A DNA stretch of 64,000 nucleotides from NCBI RefSeq assembly GCF_000317085.1, contig NC_019702.1, positions 3,068,394-3,132,393 of the forward strand, read 5' to 3'. The notes below the pieces were generated by a model, which was given only the letters and a program-made list of their open reading frames with translations, had not been told where the DNA came from and did no database searches. This document shows positions 17,796 through 26,746 of the stretch, piece by piece. The translations under genes were made by a program, and so were the position numbers. Source of the stretch: Synechococcus sp. PCC 7502. Its GTDB lineage: Bacteria > Cyanobacteriota > Cyanobacteriia > Pseudanabaenales > Pseudanabaenaceae. Within the stretch, counting starts at the first letter, position 1. Every line of letters starts with the position of its first letter.

Positions 17796-18638
17796 TTACT
17801 TGGCTACAGTTGCACTCTCAACAGCGTACTTTGTGATTAATTCCTGAACACAACCGCTTGTCTTTAGCTCTCTGATAAAAGTCTGGAGGTAATCTAGTCC
17901 TTCCGGCCGACCCTGCCCGGTAGCTATGGACTGGTTAATCGTCATAAACGGCTCTGGTAGAATCCGTAATCCCCCCAAGCGTTTACTATCAGCCTCAAGT
18001 TGATTTCGGATCCCCGCCCCCACCAGATAGTTATGAGCCAGCATATAACTCGTGACTTCCGGGGAAGTTGGGGCCTGGATCAGACCGGCTTGGCGAATAT
18101 TCCGCTCCAAGAAAAGGTTATAAACACTATTTTTGCCAACCACAATTTCCACTCCAGGCCGGTCCACATCCGCCAGACTTTTGAAAGGGGAATCTGCCCG
18201 GACAATATAGGAACCTTCAATCTGAATGTACGGCTGCGTATAGGACACATGCTTCCCACGCCAAGGATCAACGCCAAAAAAGCCAATATCTGACTGATTT
18301 TGACTGACCCGCTCAAAGGATTCAGCAGCAGATTTCACCACCACAAAGTCCGCGGTCACCTTTAGTTGTTTCTCTAAGAAATGGGCAATATCCACGGAGA
18401 TACCGTAAGGGACAAAGTCCCCCCTTTCGTTTGCCAGCACATAGTTTCCCGTGTTAATCGCCACACGCAGTTTACCGGTGGGAGACAATTCCCGAATAGC
18501 GGCGGCGGAGGGGGTGGAAAAACGAGCAGATTGACAAATCATCGGATCAAATGAGGGAATAACGTCAGCAACCGCAGCATTAGCCCAGAGATTGATGGCT
18601 AAGAGACTTCCCAGTCCGGGGAACAATATAAAACCCAT
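17796..18638 (-). CDS. Family 3 extracellular solute-binding protein
   Basis: A 280-residue periplasmic-type binding protein. An N-terminal hydrophobic segment (FILFPGLGSLLAINLWANAA) is the likely signal peptide. The mature part has the SBP_bac_3 pattern: GKLRVAI, then VPYGISVDIAHFL, then DIGFFGVDPWRGKHVSYTQPY. It usually delivers amino acids or similar small acids to an ABC importer, but no permease or ATPase is near. It is the third gene of the leftward secreted-protein cluster. The base composition is visibly GC-richer than its surroundings and it lacks HIP1 sites. Confidence 0.8.
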   Translation of the reverse strand: MGFILFPGLGSLLAINLWANAAVADVIPSFDPMICQSARFSTPSAAAIRELSPTGKLRVAINTGNYVLANERGDFVPYGISVDIAHFLEKQLKVTADFVVVKSAAESFERVSQNQSDIGFFGVDPWRGKHVSYTQPYIQIEGSYIVRADSPFKSLADVDRPGVEIVVGKNSVYNLFLERNIRQAGLIQAPTSPEVTSYMLAHNYLVGAGIRNQLEADSKRLGGLRILPEPFMTINQSIATGQGRPEGLDYLQTFIRELKTSGCVQELITKYAVESATVAK

Positions 18639-18697
18639 AGAAAGATTCTCCCAGAATCAGAAAAATTTTTGACAATTTACTAACAACTGACCCAGAA

Positions 18698-19759
18698 TCA
18701 GGGAATCCGCTCAAACAGAATCACCTGATCTGCACCTTGCTGCCCACCCCAAATCCGGTTGCCAATCCCATTCATTTGCAGCGTTTGGACATTTTGCTTA
18801 TTGCCGGGAAACACTGTAAACGACTCACTCACCGGATCAAACAGGTGAATGGAATTAGTGCCAAAATCCGAACTCCAGACCCGATCTTGATTGTCCACAT
18901 AGGTAGAATAACCCCGCGGCCCCAGTCCTGGGAGTTTGAAGGAATCCCAAATTTTGGTTTGTGGGTTCAGCCGCATTAAAACCCCATTGCCCCAAGTCGT
19001 AATCCAAATGCTTCCTTTAGAATCGGACCAAATCCGGCGAGAGCCGTTGGCTCGGTCATCAGGGATCGGGAAGACTTCTGGCAAATAGGTTTTCTGATCA
19101 ATTCGCGCGATATAGTTACCCGCCAAACTGGTGTACCAAACCTCTCCCGCAGGCGTTGCCGTCATGCCGTAGGGTCCAAAGCCTTGGGGAGCTGAAAAAA
19201 TTTTCATATCCCCAGTGCGAGGGTCTAAGCGTCCGTAGTAGCCATTTTGGGCGGTAAACCAGAGAATTCCTTTGCCATCAAACACCGGTGTATTCAAATT
19301 GCCATAGCCCATGGTGTGGGGAAAGGGAGGCAGTTGAAAGGTTTTGACTTCATAGGTTTTTCGGTCAAAGCGGCGGATGGCATTGGCTTCATCACAGATC
19401 CACAAGCCCCCATCCGGCCCCATAACAACCCCATGAGGATGAGAACCACGACCTAAGGGAAACAGCCGCACCTCACCAGTTGCCGGATTGAGATGGCCAA
19501 TCACCCCGGACCATTGCCCATTAAACCAAACCGTTCCATCGGGATCCGGTACGACATCGCGAGTCCCAATCCCAGCTACGGTGGGGTAAATTGTCACCTT
19601 ATACTGGCTGGCATCATTACCAATAGCTTTGGGGGCAGGAATGGCGGTAGTGGGGTAACGGAAAGCTGGGGCCGGGGCGGCAAGGGCAGTACTGAGGCTG
19701 GTGGGCACAGCCAGCAAAACAGACAGTAGCATGGGGGAGAAAGATAAGGCTCGCATCAT
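18698..19759 (-). CDS. Secreted Vgb/SMP-30-like beta-propeller (streptogramin lyase-like) protein
   Basis: A 353-residue protein with an N-terminal signal peptide (cleavage probably after TALAAPA). It has six or seven repeats of the type GxxWFTxxxxxxIxRxDPxT, including GTVWFNGQW, GGLWICDEA, GILWFTAQN and GEVWYTSLA. This is the virginiamycin B lyase/NHL-like propeller. Whether it is a lyase or a binding scaffold cannot be told. It is the middle gene of the GC-rich cluster, 58 bp downstream of the small secreted protein gene and 59 bp upstream of the binding-protein gene. Confidence 0.75.
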   Translation of the reverse strand: MMRALSFSPMLLSVLLAVPTSLSTALAAPAPAFRYPTTAIPAPKAIGNDASQYKVTIYPTVAGIGTRDVVPDPDGTVWFNGQWSGVIGHLNPATGEVRLFPLGRGSHPHGVVMGPDGGLWICDEANAIRRFDRKTYEVKTFQLPPFPHTMGYGNLNTPVFDGKGILWFTAQNGYYGRLDPRTGDMKIFSAPQGFGPYGMTATPAGEVWYTSLAGNYIARIDQKTYLPEVFPIPDDRANGSRRIWSDSKGSIWITTWGNGVLMRLNPQTKIWDSFKLPGLGPRGYSTYVDNQDRVWSSDFGTNSIHLFDPVSESFTVFPGNKQNVQTLQMNGIGNRIWGGQQGADQVILFERIP

Positions 19760-19817
19760 GGTGATCTAATTTCAAATGTAACGGTGGCAAATAGGGTTTA
19801 AATCCAGACCTGGGGAA

Positions 19818-20291
19818 TCAGCGACAGCCCGTCACTTCAAGATCATAGGTAAAGCCCTGGGATTGGGGATAGAGGCGATAATTTTCCAGAATTTTGACAT
19901 TGAAGACATCCAACACTTTGCCCGGTTGATTTACTTCCAATGGACCCCAAATAATCGGCTTAGTGGAATCAGGGACAAAAATTGGAGCCCCGGACTCAAA
20001 AATGGTGTCATCGGAATAGCGGGCAATCAGTTGGGTCGGATATGCGCCCTTGTCGATGGTGATTGGGGTGAGCTTGACAGTGACAGTTGAGATTGGACGG
20101 GGAATCAGAAAATAGGTATTCCCATGGGAGCCAAATCCGAGGGTCGGACCAATGGTTAAGCGTACTGTCTTGCCTTGGGTGGGGGAGACTTGGGGGGATA
20201 ATGGCTCACAGATTTCTGCGGCGGCAACTCCGGCGCAGAATATAGAAGTGAGGGCAATTCCCAAAGAAAATTTTATTTTGGTGAGGATCAT
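19818..20291 (-). CDS. Small secreted protein of unknown function
   Basis: A 157-residue protein with a clear signal peptide (basic MILTKIKF, hydrophobic ALTSIFCAGVAAA, likely cut before EICEP). The mature part is rich in beta-strand residues and has two cysteines, one near the mature N-terminus (EICEP) and one three residues from the end (TGCR), which could form a disulfide. I do not recognise the family. It is the promoter-proximal gene of the three-gene secreted cluster. Confidence 0.6.
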   Translation of the reverse strand: MILTKIKFSLGIALTSIFCAGVAAAEICEPLSPQVSPTQGKTVRLTIGPTLGFGSHGNTYFLIPRPISTVTVKLTPITIDKGAYPTQLIARYSDDTIFESGAPIFVPDSTKPIIWGPLEVNQPGKVLDVFNVKILENYRLYPQSQGFTYDLEVTGCR

Positions 20292-20599
20292 GGATCTATA
20301 GGATCTGATGAAATCAAGCTCATCCTATAGCCTGGGGGAAACAGAATGAATTTTTAAGACACAAAACTTAAAATGGTGATAGAACCGTAACATCCCCCCA
20401 ACAAGAGTTAATTTAATTTTGGGGACAGTATTCGCCCGAACATTGATGGGGCGTACTGTTCTCCTGAGGTGAAAGCGAGCATTTAAGGTTGTGGTGCAGC
20501 TAAATTGATCTGTTGCTCCTTGTTTCGTTAAGCTTGAGAGCGGAAGTTCCCCACAACTTGGTTGGAACCGTTCAAAATCTCAGAAAAAGCATTCTATAG
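20292..20599. other. Intergenic region upstream of secreted-protein cluster
   Basis: About 300 bp that should contain the promoter of the leftward cluster. I see no gene and no confident promoter match. Confidence 0.35.
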
Positions 20600-20731
20600 T
20601 AGGCCTCTTGCGGAATTAGCTAAATAATCGCCCAAACTGCCGATCTGGTATAAATTTCAAAAAGTAATACCTTGTAATCTCTAAAATACAGTGCTGACAA
20701 AGGTTAGGGCGATCAATATGCAAGAGGTCTA
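20600..20731. repeat. 132-bp inverted-repeat element (MITE-like)
   Basis: Bounded by TAGGCCTCTTGC (20600-20611) and the inverted GCAAGAGGTCTA (20720-20731), 11 of 12 positions matching. There is no coding capacity. A solo end, TAGACCTCTTGC, is at 7189-7200. The flanking TA on both sides would fit TA-target elements such as the IS630 group, but this is an inference. Confidence 0.65.
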
Positions 20732-20779
20732 GTATTTACGGGACACACGATTGTCGGTGCAATTCTCCGGTTGGGGTTG

Positions 20780-21289
20780 GGGCTAATACCTTCGTGAACA
20801 AAAGACCCAGCCATAGGATTTAAGCTCATAAATGCTAGATCGGAAACAGTGTCTGAAAAACCTTCATTTCGCTATGCGTTCAAGCACAGGCGATGTTTGA
20901 TTCCCACCGATGGGTTCTACGAATGGCAGCGAGTCGAAGGCAGCAAAACTAAAAAACAACCTTACTTTTTTGGACTAAAGGACGCAAATATCTTTGCCTT
21001 TGCGGGACTTTGGGAAAGGTGGGAAAGCCCCGAAGGAGACATCATTGAAACCTGTACGATCCTCACCACCGAGGCAAACGATGTCGTCAGACCGATACAC
21101 GACCGAATGCCAGTTATCCTCGATCCCAAGGATTACGAAATTTGGCTCGATCCAAACTTGACCAGCATAGATCGCTTAACCCCACTCTTGAAACCCTACC
21201 CACCAGAGGCAATGACCGCATATCCAGTATCAAGCAACGTCAACAGTCCGAAAAATAACACTCCAGAATGCAAACAACCAGTAGCTTAG
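20780..21289 (+). pseudogene. SRAP (YedK/HMCES-type) protein, C-terminal fragment
   Basis: This fragment overlaps the end of the 16591 fragment over ~115 bp with a few differences, then carries the rest of the SRAP domain: CLIPTDGFYEWQR with the conserved Glu, and VRPIHDRMPVIL with the conserved His. It has no MCGR start. The tryptophan of the PSWAKD motif is a TGA stop here (around 20803-20805). A GTG at 20849 could start a 146-residue protein, but the catalytic Cys2 would be absent. It is the remnant of a second, slightly diverged SRAP gene or allele. Confidence 0.8.
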
Positions 21290-21309
21290 ACTCAGAAAAA
21301 TCCTCAAGA

Positions 21310-22071
21310 CTATGAACCACCTACTTGAGTGGCACCTTCTTCTATTGGTGGATGATAGGTCATCGACTGCAATCCCAGACGACCAGGACCAATAAAACGA
21401 TTTAGAGTAAAGGAAATTCCGCCCAGCATCACCCCGATCGCCCCGAAAAAGCCTCCACTAGATTGCAAAGCTGTTACCGTTTCCATCTTTACCGATGAAT
21501 CTTTCCACAACCATGCTCCTGGTTCCACATCAAGCATTTCTCCGAGGGCAAGCACTTTTTCAAATACATTGCCATATCCATGAATTAATAGTAAACCTCC
21601 TTCTTTCTTGCCTTCAAAGCGATCGATAAATAATCCGCCACTCCGACTAAATAGAATATTTACCAATCCACGCTGAAAAAAGAAACTGTATTCGATATTA
21701 CTCGTTGCCAGTAAAAACTGATGCTCTCTGACATCGACCGTTTGACCTCGTTCTAATTGCAAAACTACAATCTGTCCTGGGGCTTCTCTAGAAAAGGCAA
21801 TATTGCCAGGTCCATGAGCTTCAGTGATGAAAATTTCTAGACCTGCAAAGAATCGTTTTGTTGCTCCCTTTAATCCTTTCAATCCCAGTCGCACATTAGG
21901 GGTTTTCCATAGTAGGATATGGTGTTCAAAATAGACTGATTGTTGTTGCCCTAACTCTAAATCTACTACTGGAGCAACTTCTCCTTCAATTCTCAAACTC
22001 AAATCCCCAGACTGAAATACCCCTTGAGGATTTCTTAACTCAGGTATTGGTTCGTTGTCAAAGTCAGGCAT
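21310..22071 (-). CDS. AIM24 family protein
   Basis: A 253-residue protein of the AIM24/TRAP-like double-stranded beta-helix family. Glycine-rich strand repeats such as GGLFIDRFEG, GLLLIHGYG and the late GPGRLGLQSM are typical, and there is a membrane-like segment near FFGAIGVMLGGISF. Yeast Aim24 is a mitochondrial cristae protein; the bacterial role is unknown. It is convergent with the SRAP fragment. Confidence 0.8.
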   Translation of the reverse strand: MPDFDNEPIPELRNPQGVFQSGDLSLRIEGEVAPVVDLELGQQQSVYFEHHILLWKTPNVRLGLKGLKGATKRFFAGLEIFITEAHGPGNIAFSREAPGQIVVLQLERGQTVDVREHQFLLATSNIEYSFFFQRGLVNILFSRSGGLFIDRFEGKKEGGLLLIHGYGNVFEKVLALGEMLDVEPGAWLWKDSSVKMETVTALQSSGGFFGAIGVMLGGISFTLNRFIGPGRLGLQSMTYHPPIEEGATQVGGS

Positions 22072-22135
22072 ATTAAATATTGTGAAAGGGGATTAAATCA
22101 TACGTCCACTCATATAGTAAATGATTGAGATCGCT

Positions 22136-22447
22136 CTAATTCGTAAAAGGTGTCCCCCAGTATTGCCATATCTCTTTATTGAATGGCGATCGCCAATGAT
22201 AGATTAAATCCAACTCTAGTTTCTGTCTGGGTTTAGTTTCTATGGGCGCATAATTCCAAAATGCAGCATTAATAGCGGTTTTGATGCCATGAGAGTAATG
22301 CAGATTTTGATAGTTTTCAATGTATCTTTTACAATCATGTTGCCCTTTCCAGCGTAGGTTTGACCGACAAGTTTCGCCTATGTACAGAACGGTTTGAGAT
22401 GTGCAGTCAAGAATAAAATAAATACTTGCTTCGCCGCGATCGCAATT
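22136..22447 (-). pseudogene. GIY-YIG family protein, C-terminal remnant
   Basis: An open frame of 104 codons with no start codon, bounded upstream by a stop at 22448-22450. It reads RGEASIYFILDC, VLYIGETCRSNLRWKGQH, AAFWNYAPIET and WQYWGTPF, matching cyanobacterial GIY-YIG proteins in which the R and the spacing after YIGET are conserved. The N-terminal half is lost. It is unrelated to the GIY-YIG protein at 7306 beyond the fold. Confidence 0.65.
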
Positions 22448-22479
22448 CTATAAAACTACAACTGCCAGAAGTTCGATCA

Positions 22480-22986
22480 TCAGGTTATAGCTCTAAAGCG
22501 TTCAATAAAATCCTTTAAATCACGTTTGGGTAGCCTTACTCTATTATCCATCTGCCAAAGCAAAAGTACTGATAATACTTGATTTGCAGTAATAATTTTT
22601 TCATCATACATCCGATCAACAACCCAAAGAACACCATGAACTTCCACTTTGGAGCCAATAGCTAAATCACGGAGTCCCCCATCACCAGTTAAAAGAATAC
22701 TATTAGGTATACTCTCAGCCAGTACAAAAGCAAAGCAATCATTAATACTCAATCTGCTATTGGCTCTTTGAATCGATTGAACCTTACGGACTCCTTCTCC
22801 TGAGGTAGGTAAAATTTTTAAGCCCTGTTGTAAAAGAGATCGCTCTAAATCGGTAAACTTTATTAGTTCCTCTGCAAATAAAATATCCAGAATGCTAATT
22901 TCGTAGGGTAGTAGTAAAAAAGCCTCAATTAACAAAGCTTTTCGCAGATCAATAAGACAAGATGTATCACTAATTATGACCTGCAT
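22480..22986 (-). CDS. PIN-domain protein (putative toxin of XRE-ImmA/IrrE pair)
   Basis: A 168-residue PIN-fold protein. Asp7 in ISDTSCLID, the acidic NDCFAF stretch and LLTGDGGLR are the metal-site segments. It overlaps the 3' end of the XRE-ImmA/IrrE gene by 17 bp, so the two are co-expressed. Known pairs of COG2856-type proteins with PIN proteins behave like toxin-antitoxin modules; that this PIN protein is an RNase toxin is inferred. Confidence 0.82.
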   Translation of the reverse strand: MQVIISDTSCLIDLRKALLIEAFLLLPYEISILDILFAEELIKFTDLERSLLQQGLKILPTSGEGVRKVQSIQRANSRLSINDCFAFVLAESIPNSILLTGDGGLRDLAIGSKVEVHGVLWVVDRMYDEKIITANQVLSVLLLWQMDNRVRLPKRDLKDFIERFRAIT

Positions 22987-24073
22987 CTTTTATCTGAGGG
23001 ATATGAGGTTCTCCTTTTAATTCAGCTTCCACTTTATCTATTGAATAGCGCAGTAATTCCGCAGCTTTAGAGGTTGAAATCAAGTCTTCTGCTAAAGCTC
23101 GATAACATAACCTCTCAAATCGACAAGGTTTTTCTTTCTGCCCACGCTCATCTTCATTTTCTAGTGGCTCAGGTTCACTAGACCGCCAAGTTCGAGCAAT
23201 GCTCTGAAATGAGTAAGTGAGAATAGCATCGATTATTACACCAATATTTCTCAGACGCACAAGTAATGCCGCACCACTAACTCGATAGATTTGTTTCAGA
23301 TAAATTAACTCTCTATAGCCAAAAGAGTGTCGTAAATGACCAACTTCATTTTCAAGGTGAGATTTGGGTACTAAAAAAGCACCTGCAAAACGGTTACAAG
23401 CTTGTTCTTCTTCTTTTTCTGATAGATGTTCAGGATCGATAAGTCTGTGTCCTAACTCGTGAGCAAGTGTTAGTCTTCGCCGTTCTAAGGAAACCTGACT
23501 ATTTATGACAATTATAGGCAAATTAATAATTCTGGCACCTTGGACAAGGCAAGTAAATCCCGATACACTACCAGGTAACTCACTAACTAAAACTTTTAAT
23601 CCCTTCTCTTCCAATAATTCGGTCATATTCGGGATTGGATCAGTCCCAAGATTCCACACATCTCTCAATTTGATTGCTACTGCTTCAGCCTCTGCTACAG
23701 AATTAATAGCAACTTTGTCGAATGGTTTCTTCCATTCAGCACTTTTCATTTCTAAAATATGTTCAATTTCTAGGTATCGCTCAACCCATTCAATAACCTC
23801 AGTTTCTACACGAGCGCGATCTTTTGCAGTTGTATTAGCTTTAGTCCGAAAATCAACATTAGTAAGTTCGACTTGTTGAGAATCAAGCAAATAATGTATG
23901 GATACTTCTAAGGTTTTACTAAGTGCAATCAAAACATCTGAACTTGGAGTCATTTCATCACGTTCATACTTGCCAATAGCTTGAGCACTAACTTTGCCAT
24001 TCAGAGCATCAGCTAATCCTCGTAATGAATAGCCAGCTTTCTTCCGAGCTAGCTTAATACGGGAGCCAACCAT
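22970..24073 (-). CDS. XRE-family regulator fused to ImmA/IrrE metallopeptidase
   Basis: A 367-residue fusion. Residues ~4-62 are an HTH_3 domain (RIKLARKKAGYSLRGLADAL) and residues ~140-260 an ImmA/IrrE (COG2856) zinc peptidase with HELGH at 205-209. The C-terminal ~100 residues include a hydrophobic helix and a predicted DNA-binding-like tail (SKAAELLRYSIDKVEAEL). The architecture suggests an autoregulated repressor that may also be cut or act as a protease under stress. It starts with no leader overlap, and an inverted repeat sits upstream. Confidence 0.85.
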   Translation of the reverse strand: MVGSRIKLARKKAGYSLRGLADALNGKVSAQAIGKYERDEMTPSSDVLIALSKTLEVSIHYLLDSQQVELTNVDFRTKANTTAKDRARVETEVIEWVERYLEIEHILEMKSAEWKKPFDKVAINSVAEAEAVAIKLRDVWNLGTDPIPNMTELLEEKGLKVLVSELPGSVSGFTCLVQGARIINLPIIVINSQVSLERRRLTLAHELGHRLIDPEHLSEKEEEQACNRFAGAFLVPKSHLENEVGHLRHSFGYRELIYLKQIYRVSGAALLVRLRNIGVIIDAILTYSFQSIARTWRSSEPEPLENEDERGQKEKPCRFERLCYRALAEDLISTSKAAELLRYSIDKVEAELKGEPHIPQIKDAGHN

Positions 24074-24135
24074 AGTTTTAGGTTTACAAAAAGAATAATT
24101 ATTTTTATAATATAATATGTATTGTAAACCATAAG
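24070..24135 (-). promoter_or_regulatory. Putative operator/promoter of the XRE-ImmA/IrrE gene
   Basis: The short start region contains GGTTTAC (near 24082) and the inverted GTAAACC (near 24124), separated by about 35 bp of very AT-rich sequence that could hold the promoter. The symmetry would fit autoregulation by the XRE domain. No experimental consensus is available, so this is tentative. Confidence 0.4.
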
Positions 24136-24152
24136 GCTGGAAAAATCAAATT

Positions 24153-24951
24153 GGTAGTGATCAAGAGGGCATGATAGATAAAAAAAGGGGTAAAACAAAA
24201 TAGAAGTAACTATGGAAGTAAAATGTCCTTACTGTGAAAGTGACCAGATAGTTAAGAATGGTATAACCCGTCACAAAAAACAAAACTACAAATGTAAAAA
24301 GTGTAATCGTCAATTTGTGATTAATCCCAAAAACCAGCCAATAGCTGAATCCACAATTAAATTAGTCGATAATCTGCTGCTAGAACGTATATCCATGCGA
24401 GGGATTAAGCGTGTTGCCAAGGTGTCATTACAGTGGTTACAGTTATGTAAATGGTAAGTCTGTCAGTGTAGAGCCGCAAGTTAAGGTAATCCCTAGAAAA
24501 AAGCACGCCTGACCATTGAGTGCGATGAACTATGGTCATTTGTAGGGGATAAAAAATGTAAGGTATGGATTTGGTTAGCAATTGACCAAAATACTAGAGA
24601 GATTGTTGGAGTGTTTGTTGGTAGTCGAGACCAAGAAGCAGCCTTGGGTTTATGGCAATCTTTACCAACCGTTTATCGACAATGGGCTGTTTGTTATACT
24701 GACTTCTGGCAAGCTTATAGCTGTATTTTGCCTAAAAAACGCCATAAGGCTGTGGGCAAAGAGTCTGGACAGACTAATCATATTGAAAGGTTCAATTGTA
24801 CTTTAAGGCAAAGAATTTCTCGCCTTGTTAGAAAAACTCTTTCTTTTTCTAAGAAATTAGAAAATCATATCGGTGCTATTTGGATATTTATCCATCACTA
24901 CAATTCTGAAATTCACTCTAAGTTCTGCATCATGCCCTCTTGATCACTACC
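24153..24951 (+). mobile_element. IS1-family element, 799 bp, inactivated
   Basis: Both ends carry GGTAGTGATCAAGAGGGC with at least 23 bp of perfect inverted repeat (24153 onward and ending 24951). The transposase frame is broken at least twice (see the transposase entry). It is a different IS1 lineage from the remnant at 16879. It ends 13 bp from the IS5 copy 3. Confidence 0.88.
24212..24943 (+). pseudogene. IS1-family transposase, frameshifted
   Basis: The frame starts MEVKCPYCESDQIVKNG (zinc-ribbon) and runs to SLQWLQLCKW, where a shift near 24444 breaks it. The middle continues in another frame (VNGKSVSVEPQVK) and shifts again near 24505 before ECDELWSFVGDKK. The last part (WLAIDQN, CYTDFWQAY, NHIERFNCTLRQR, FSKKLENHIGAIW) holds the conserved catalytic half. 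At least two frameshifts, so inactive. Confidence 0.85.
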
Positions 24952-24964
24952 CAGAATTGTTATA

Positions 24965-25854
24965 GAGCCTGTTTCATATCTCATGAGTAGCAATTCTTTT
25001 TAGCATCAAGCGAATAAAGCAAAGATTAAGTTTAGCTGTAGCATTAACGAGAGTTCTCTCAAAGTTCTTAACTAAGATTTTGCATCTTTCAACCCAATTA
25101 CCCACCTTGTCGGCACAACTACAAACCCAGACAGACCTTTTTCTGCCTTCTGTTGCTTTGATACCTTAGGAGAAATTTCAAACCTAATCTTAGTCATAAT
25201 CTCAGGATAAACCTTCTGTAAATCAGTCGTCAATTTTTCGATATCATAACCACTATCCAGCAATATCGTAGTTAGGGTAATGTCATCTGGCTTCGATTTG
25301 AAGTAATCAATGTTAATCGTTAACATTTCAATCAGTCCTTGGTCATCTGATACATTTGCTCTTGTTAAATAGGTAAAGAAAGGAAATCCCAGTATGTCAA
25401 CGGCTAAATGTCTTTTGATCCCGTTAGTTGCTTTGTAGGAGCAGAAGCCCTTGGATTCTATACTTGCATTACAGGTATTTTTCACTGCTTGTGAGTCAAT
25501 GATGATTAAAGTTGTCCATTTTGATTTTTTTTGACTGTTCACGGGCTGTTGAATGCAAGGCTTCCATAATCGCAGTAAATGTACCTGTATCTTTCCACTC
25601 CTTGTAGTATCGATACACTGTAGAGAATGGTGGTAAGTCTCGGGGCATATCTCGCCAATTACAACCGTTTTTAAGTTGGTAGAGTATGCCGTCTAAAATT
25701 TGTCTTTTTGTCCAAGTTGGCGGTCTAGTTTGCTTTTTCTTTGGGAGCAATGGTTCTATAATTTCCCATTCTTTATCTGTTAGGCTACTTGAGTATGGAT
25801 TTAGCATTTTCTAAGCATCATAAATCTTGCTCATAATAAATATGAAACAGGCTC
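24965..25854 (-). mobile_element. IS5-family copy 3 with 16-bp deletion
   Basis: Same ends as copy 1 and TATA on both flanks (24961-24964, 25855-25858). It is 890 bp because 16 bp are missing between ATTG and GGTTG in the catalytic region. The frames run leftwards. Confidence 0.9.
25072..25807 (-). pseudogene. IS5-family transposase, inactivated (copy 3)
   Basis: OrfA (25496-25807) is intact. OrfB (25072-25542) is cut short: after TRWVIG the frame shifts to LKDAKS and stops, so the catalytic Glu of the DDE triad (IERSNAW) is lost. The cause is the 16-bp deletion between short TTG repeats. The run of eight A between orfA and orfB is kept. Confidence 0.88.
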
Positions 25855-25948
25855 TATAAGGAAAGTTTCGATATAATCGTTAGATAAAAATACGAGTCTC
25901 AACTCGTGATAGTGACGCTACCACGGATGAAAATGAGGAACTAAGGTG

Positions 25949-26677
25949 ATGGAAACTAAAGTTGATGAAATTGCCCCGAATATCTTTCGACTTTCGACGT
26001 TCATACCAGACATGCCACCGTATGGGTTCACTTTTAATCAATATCTGATCAATGCGGACGAACCGCTTCTATTTCATTGCGGTGGACGTAATCTTTTTGA
26101 ATCGGTCTCAAAAGCCGCATCCAATATTCTACCTCTCGATAAGATTCGATGGATTTCGTTTGGGCATGTCGAGTCCGACGAATGTGGCTCTATGAATCAA
26201 TGGTTAGCTGCTGCTCCAAAAGCACAGGTAGTACATGGGGTAATTGCGTGCATGGTCTCACTGAATGATCTAGCTGATCGTCCACCACGCGTGTTGGAAA
26301 ATAATGAAGTCCTAGATTTAGGCGGCAAGCGCGTGAGATATATTGATACACCACATGTTCCACATGCGTGGGAATCTGGGCTTGTGTTTGAGGAAACGAC
26401 AAAAACACTATTCACTGGTGATTTATTTACTCAGTTAGGTAACGGACCCGCAGTTACTACTGAAAGTATCGTATCAAGCGCAATTCTTGCCGAAGAGGGA
26501 TTTCATGCTACGGCACTTACACCCTGGACAGCATCAACTATACGCTCACTTAAATCACTAAACCCTGAGTGTTTGGCAGTGATGCACGGTTCATGTTTTA
26601 AAGGAGACTGCGGGGCAGAATTGGAAGCTCTCGCTACATACTCCGCAGACGCACTGACGAAAGCCCAAACTAGTTGA
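25949..26677 (+). CDS. MBL-fold protein with oxygen-binding diiron-type (ODP) motifs
   Basis: A 242-residue beta-lactamase-fold protein. GHVESDECGS fits the HxExD metal motif of the flavodiiron/ODP branch rather than the HxHxDH of hydrolases, and later TGDLF and MHGSC supply ligands. It could sense or reduce an oxidant such as oxygen or NO, but lacks any flavodoxin domain. I use the ATG at 25949; a GTG directly precedes it. A strong hairpin lies at its end. Confidence 0.8.
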   Translation: METKVDEIAPNIFRLSTFIPDMPPYGFTFNQYLINADEPLLFHCGGRNLFESVSKAASNILPLDKIRWISFGHVESDECGSMNQWLAAAPKAQVVHGVIACMVSLNDLADRPPRVLENNEVLDLGGKRVRYIDTPHVPHAWESGLVFEETTKTLFTGDLFTQLGNGPAVTTESIVSSAILAEEGFHATALTPWTASTIRSLKSLNPECLAVMHGSCFKGDCGAELEALATYSADALTKAQTS

Positions 26678-26700
26678 TGGCAGTTCTAACTGTTTGGGCT
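26662..26700 (+). terminator. Hairpin at end of MBL-fold gene
   Basis: AGCCCAAAC (26662-26670) pairs with GTTTGGGCT (26692-26700), and AGTT/AACT extends the stem inward. The left arm overlaps the last codons of the MBL-fold gene. No U-tract follows, so it may act as an mRNA 3'-end hairpin or weak terminator. Confidence 0.55.
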
Positions 26701-26746
26701 AGATTGGAGTCACAGCTATTAAACTTTCCATCTAACAAGTCCCTAC

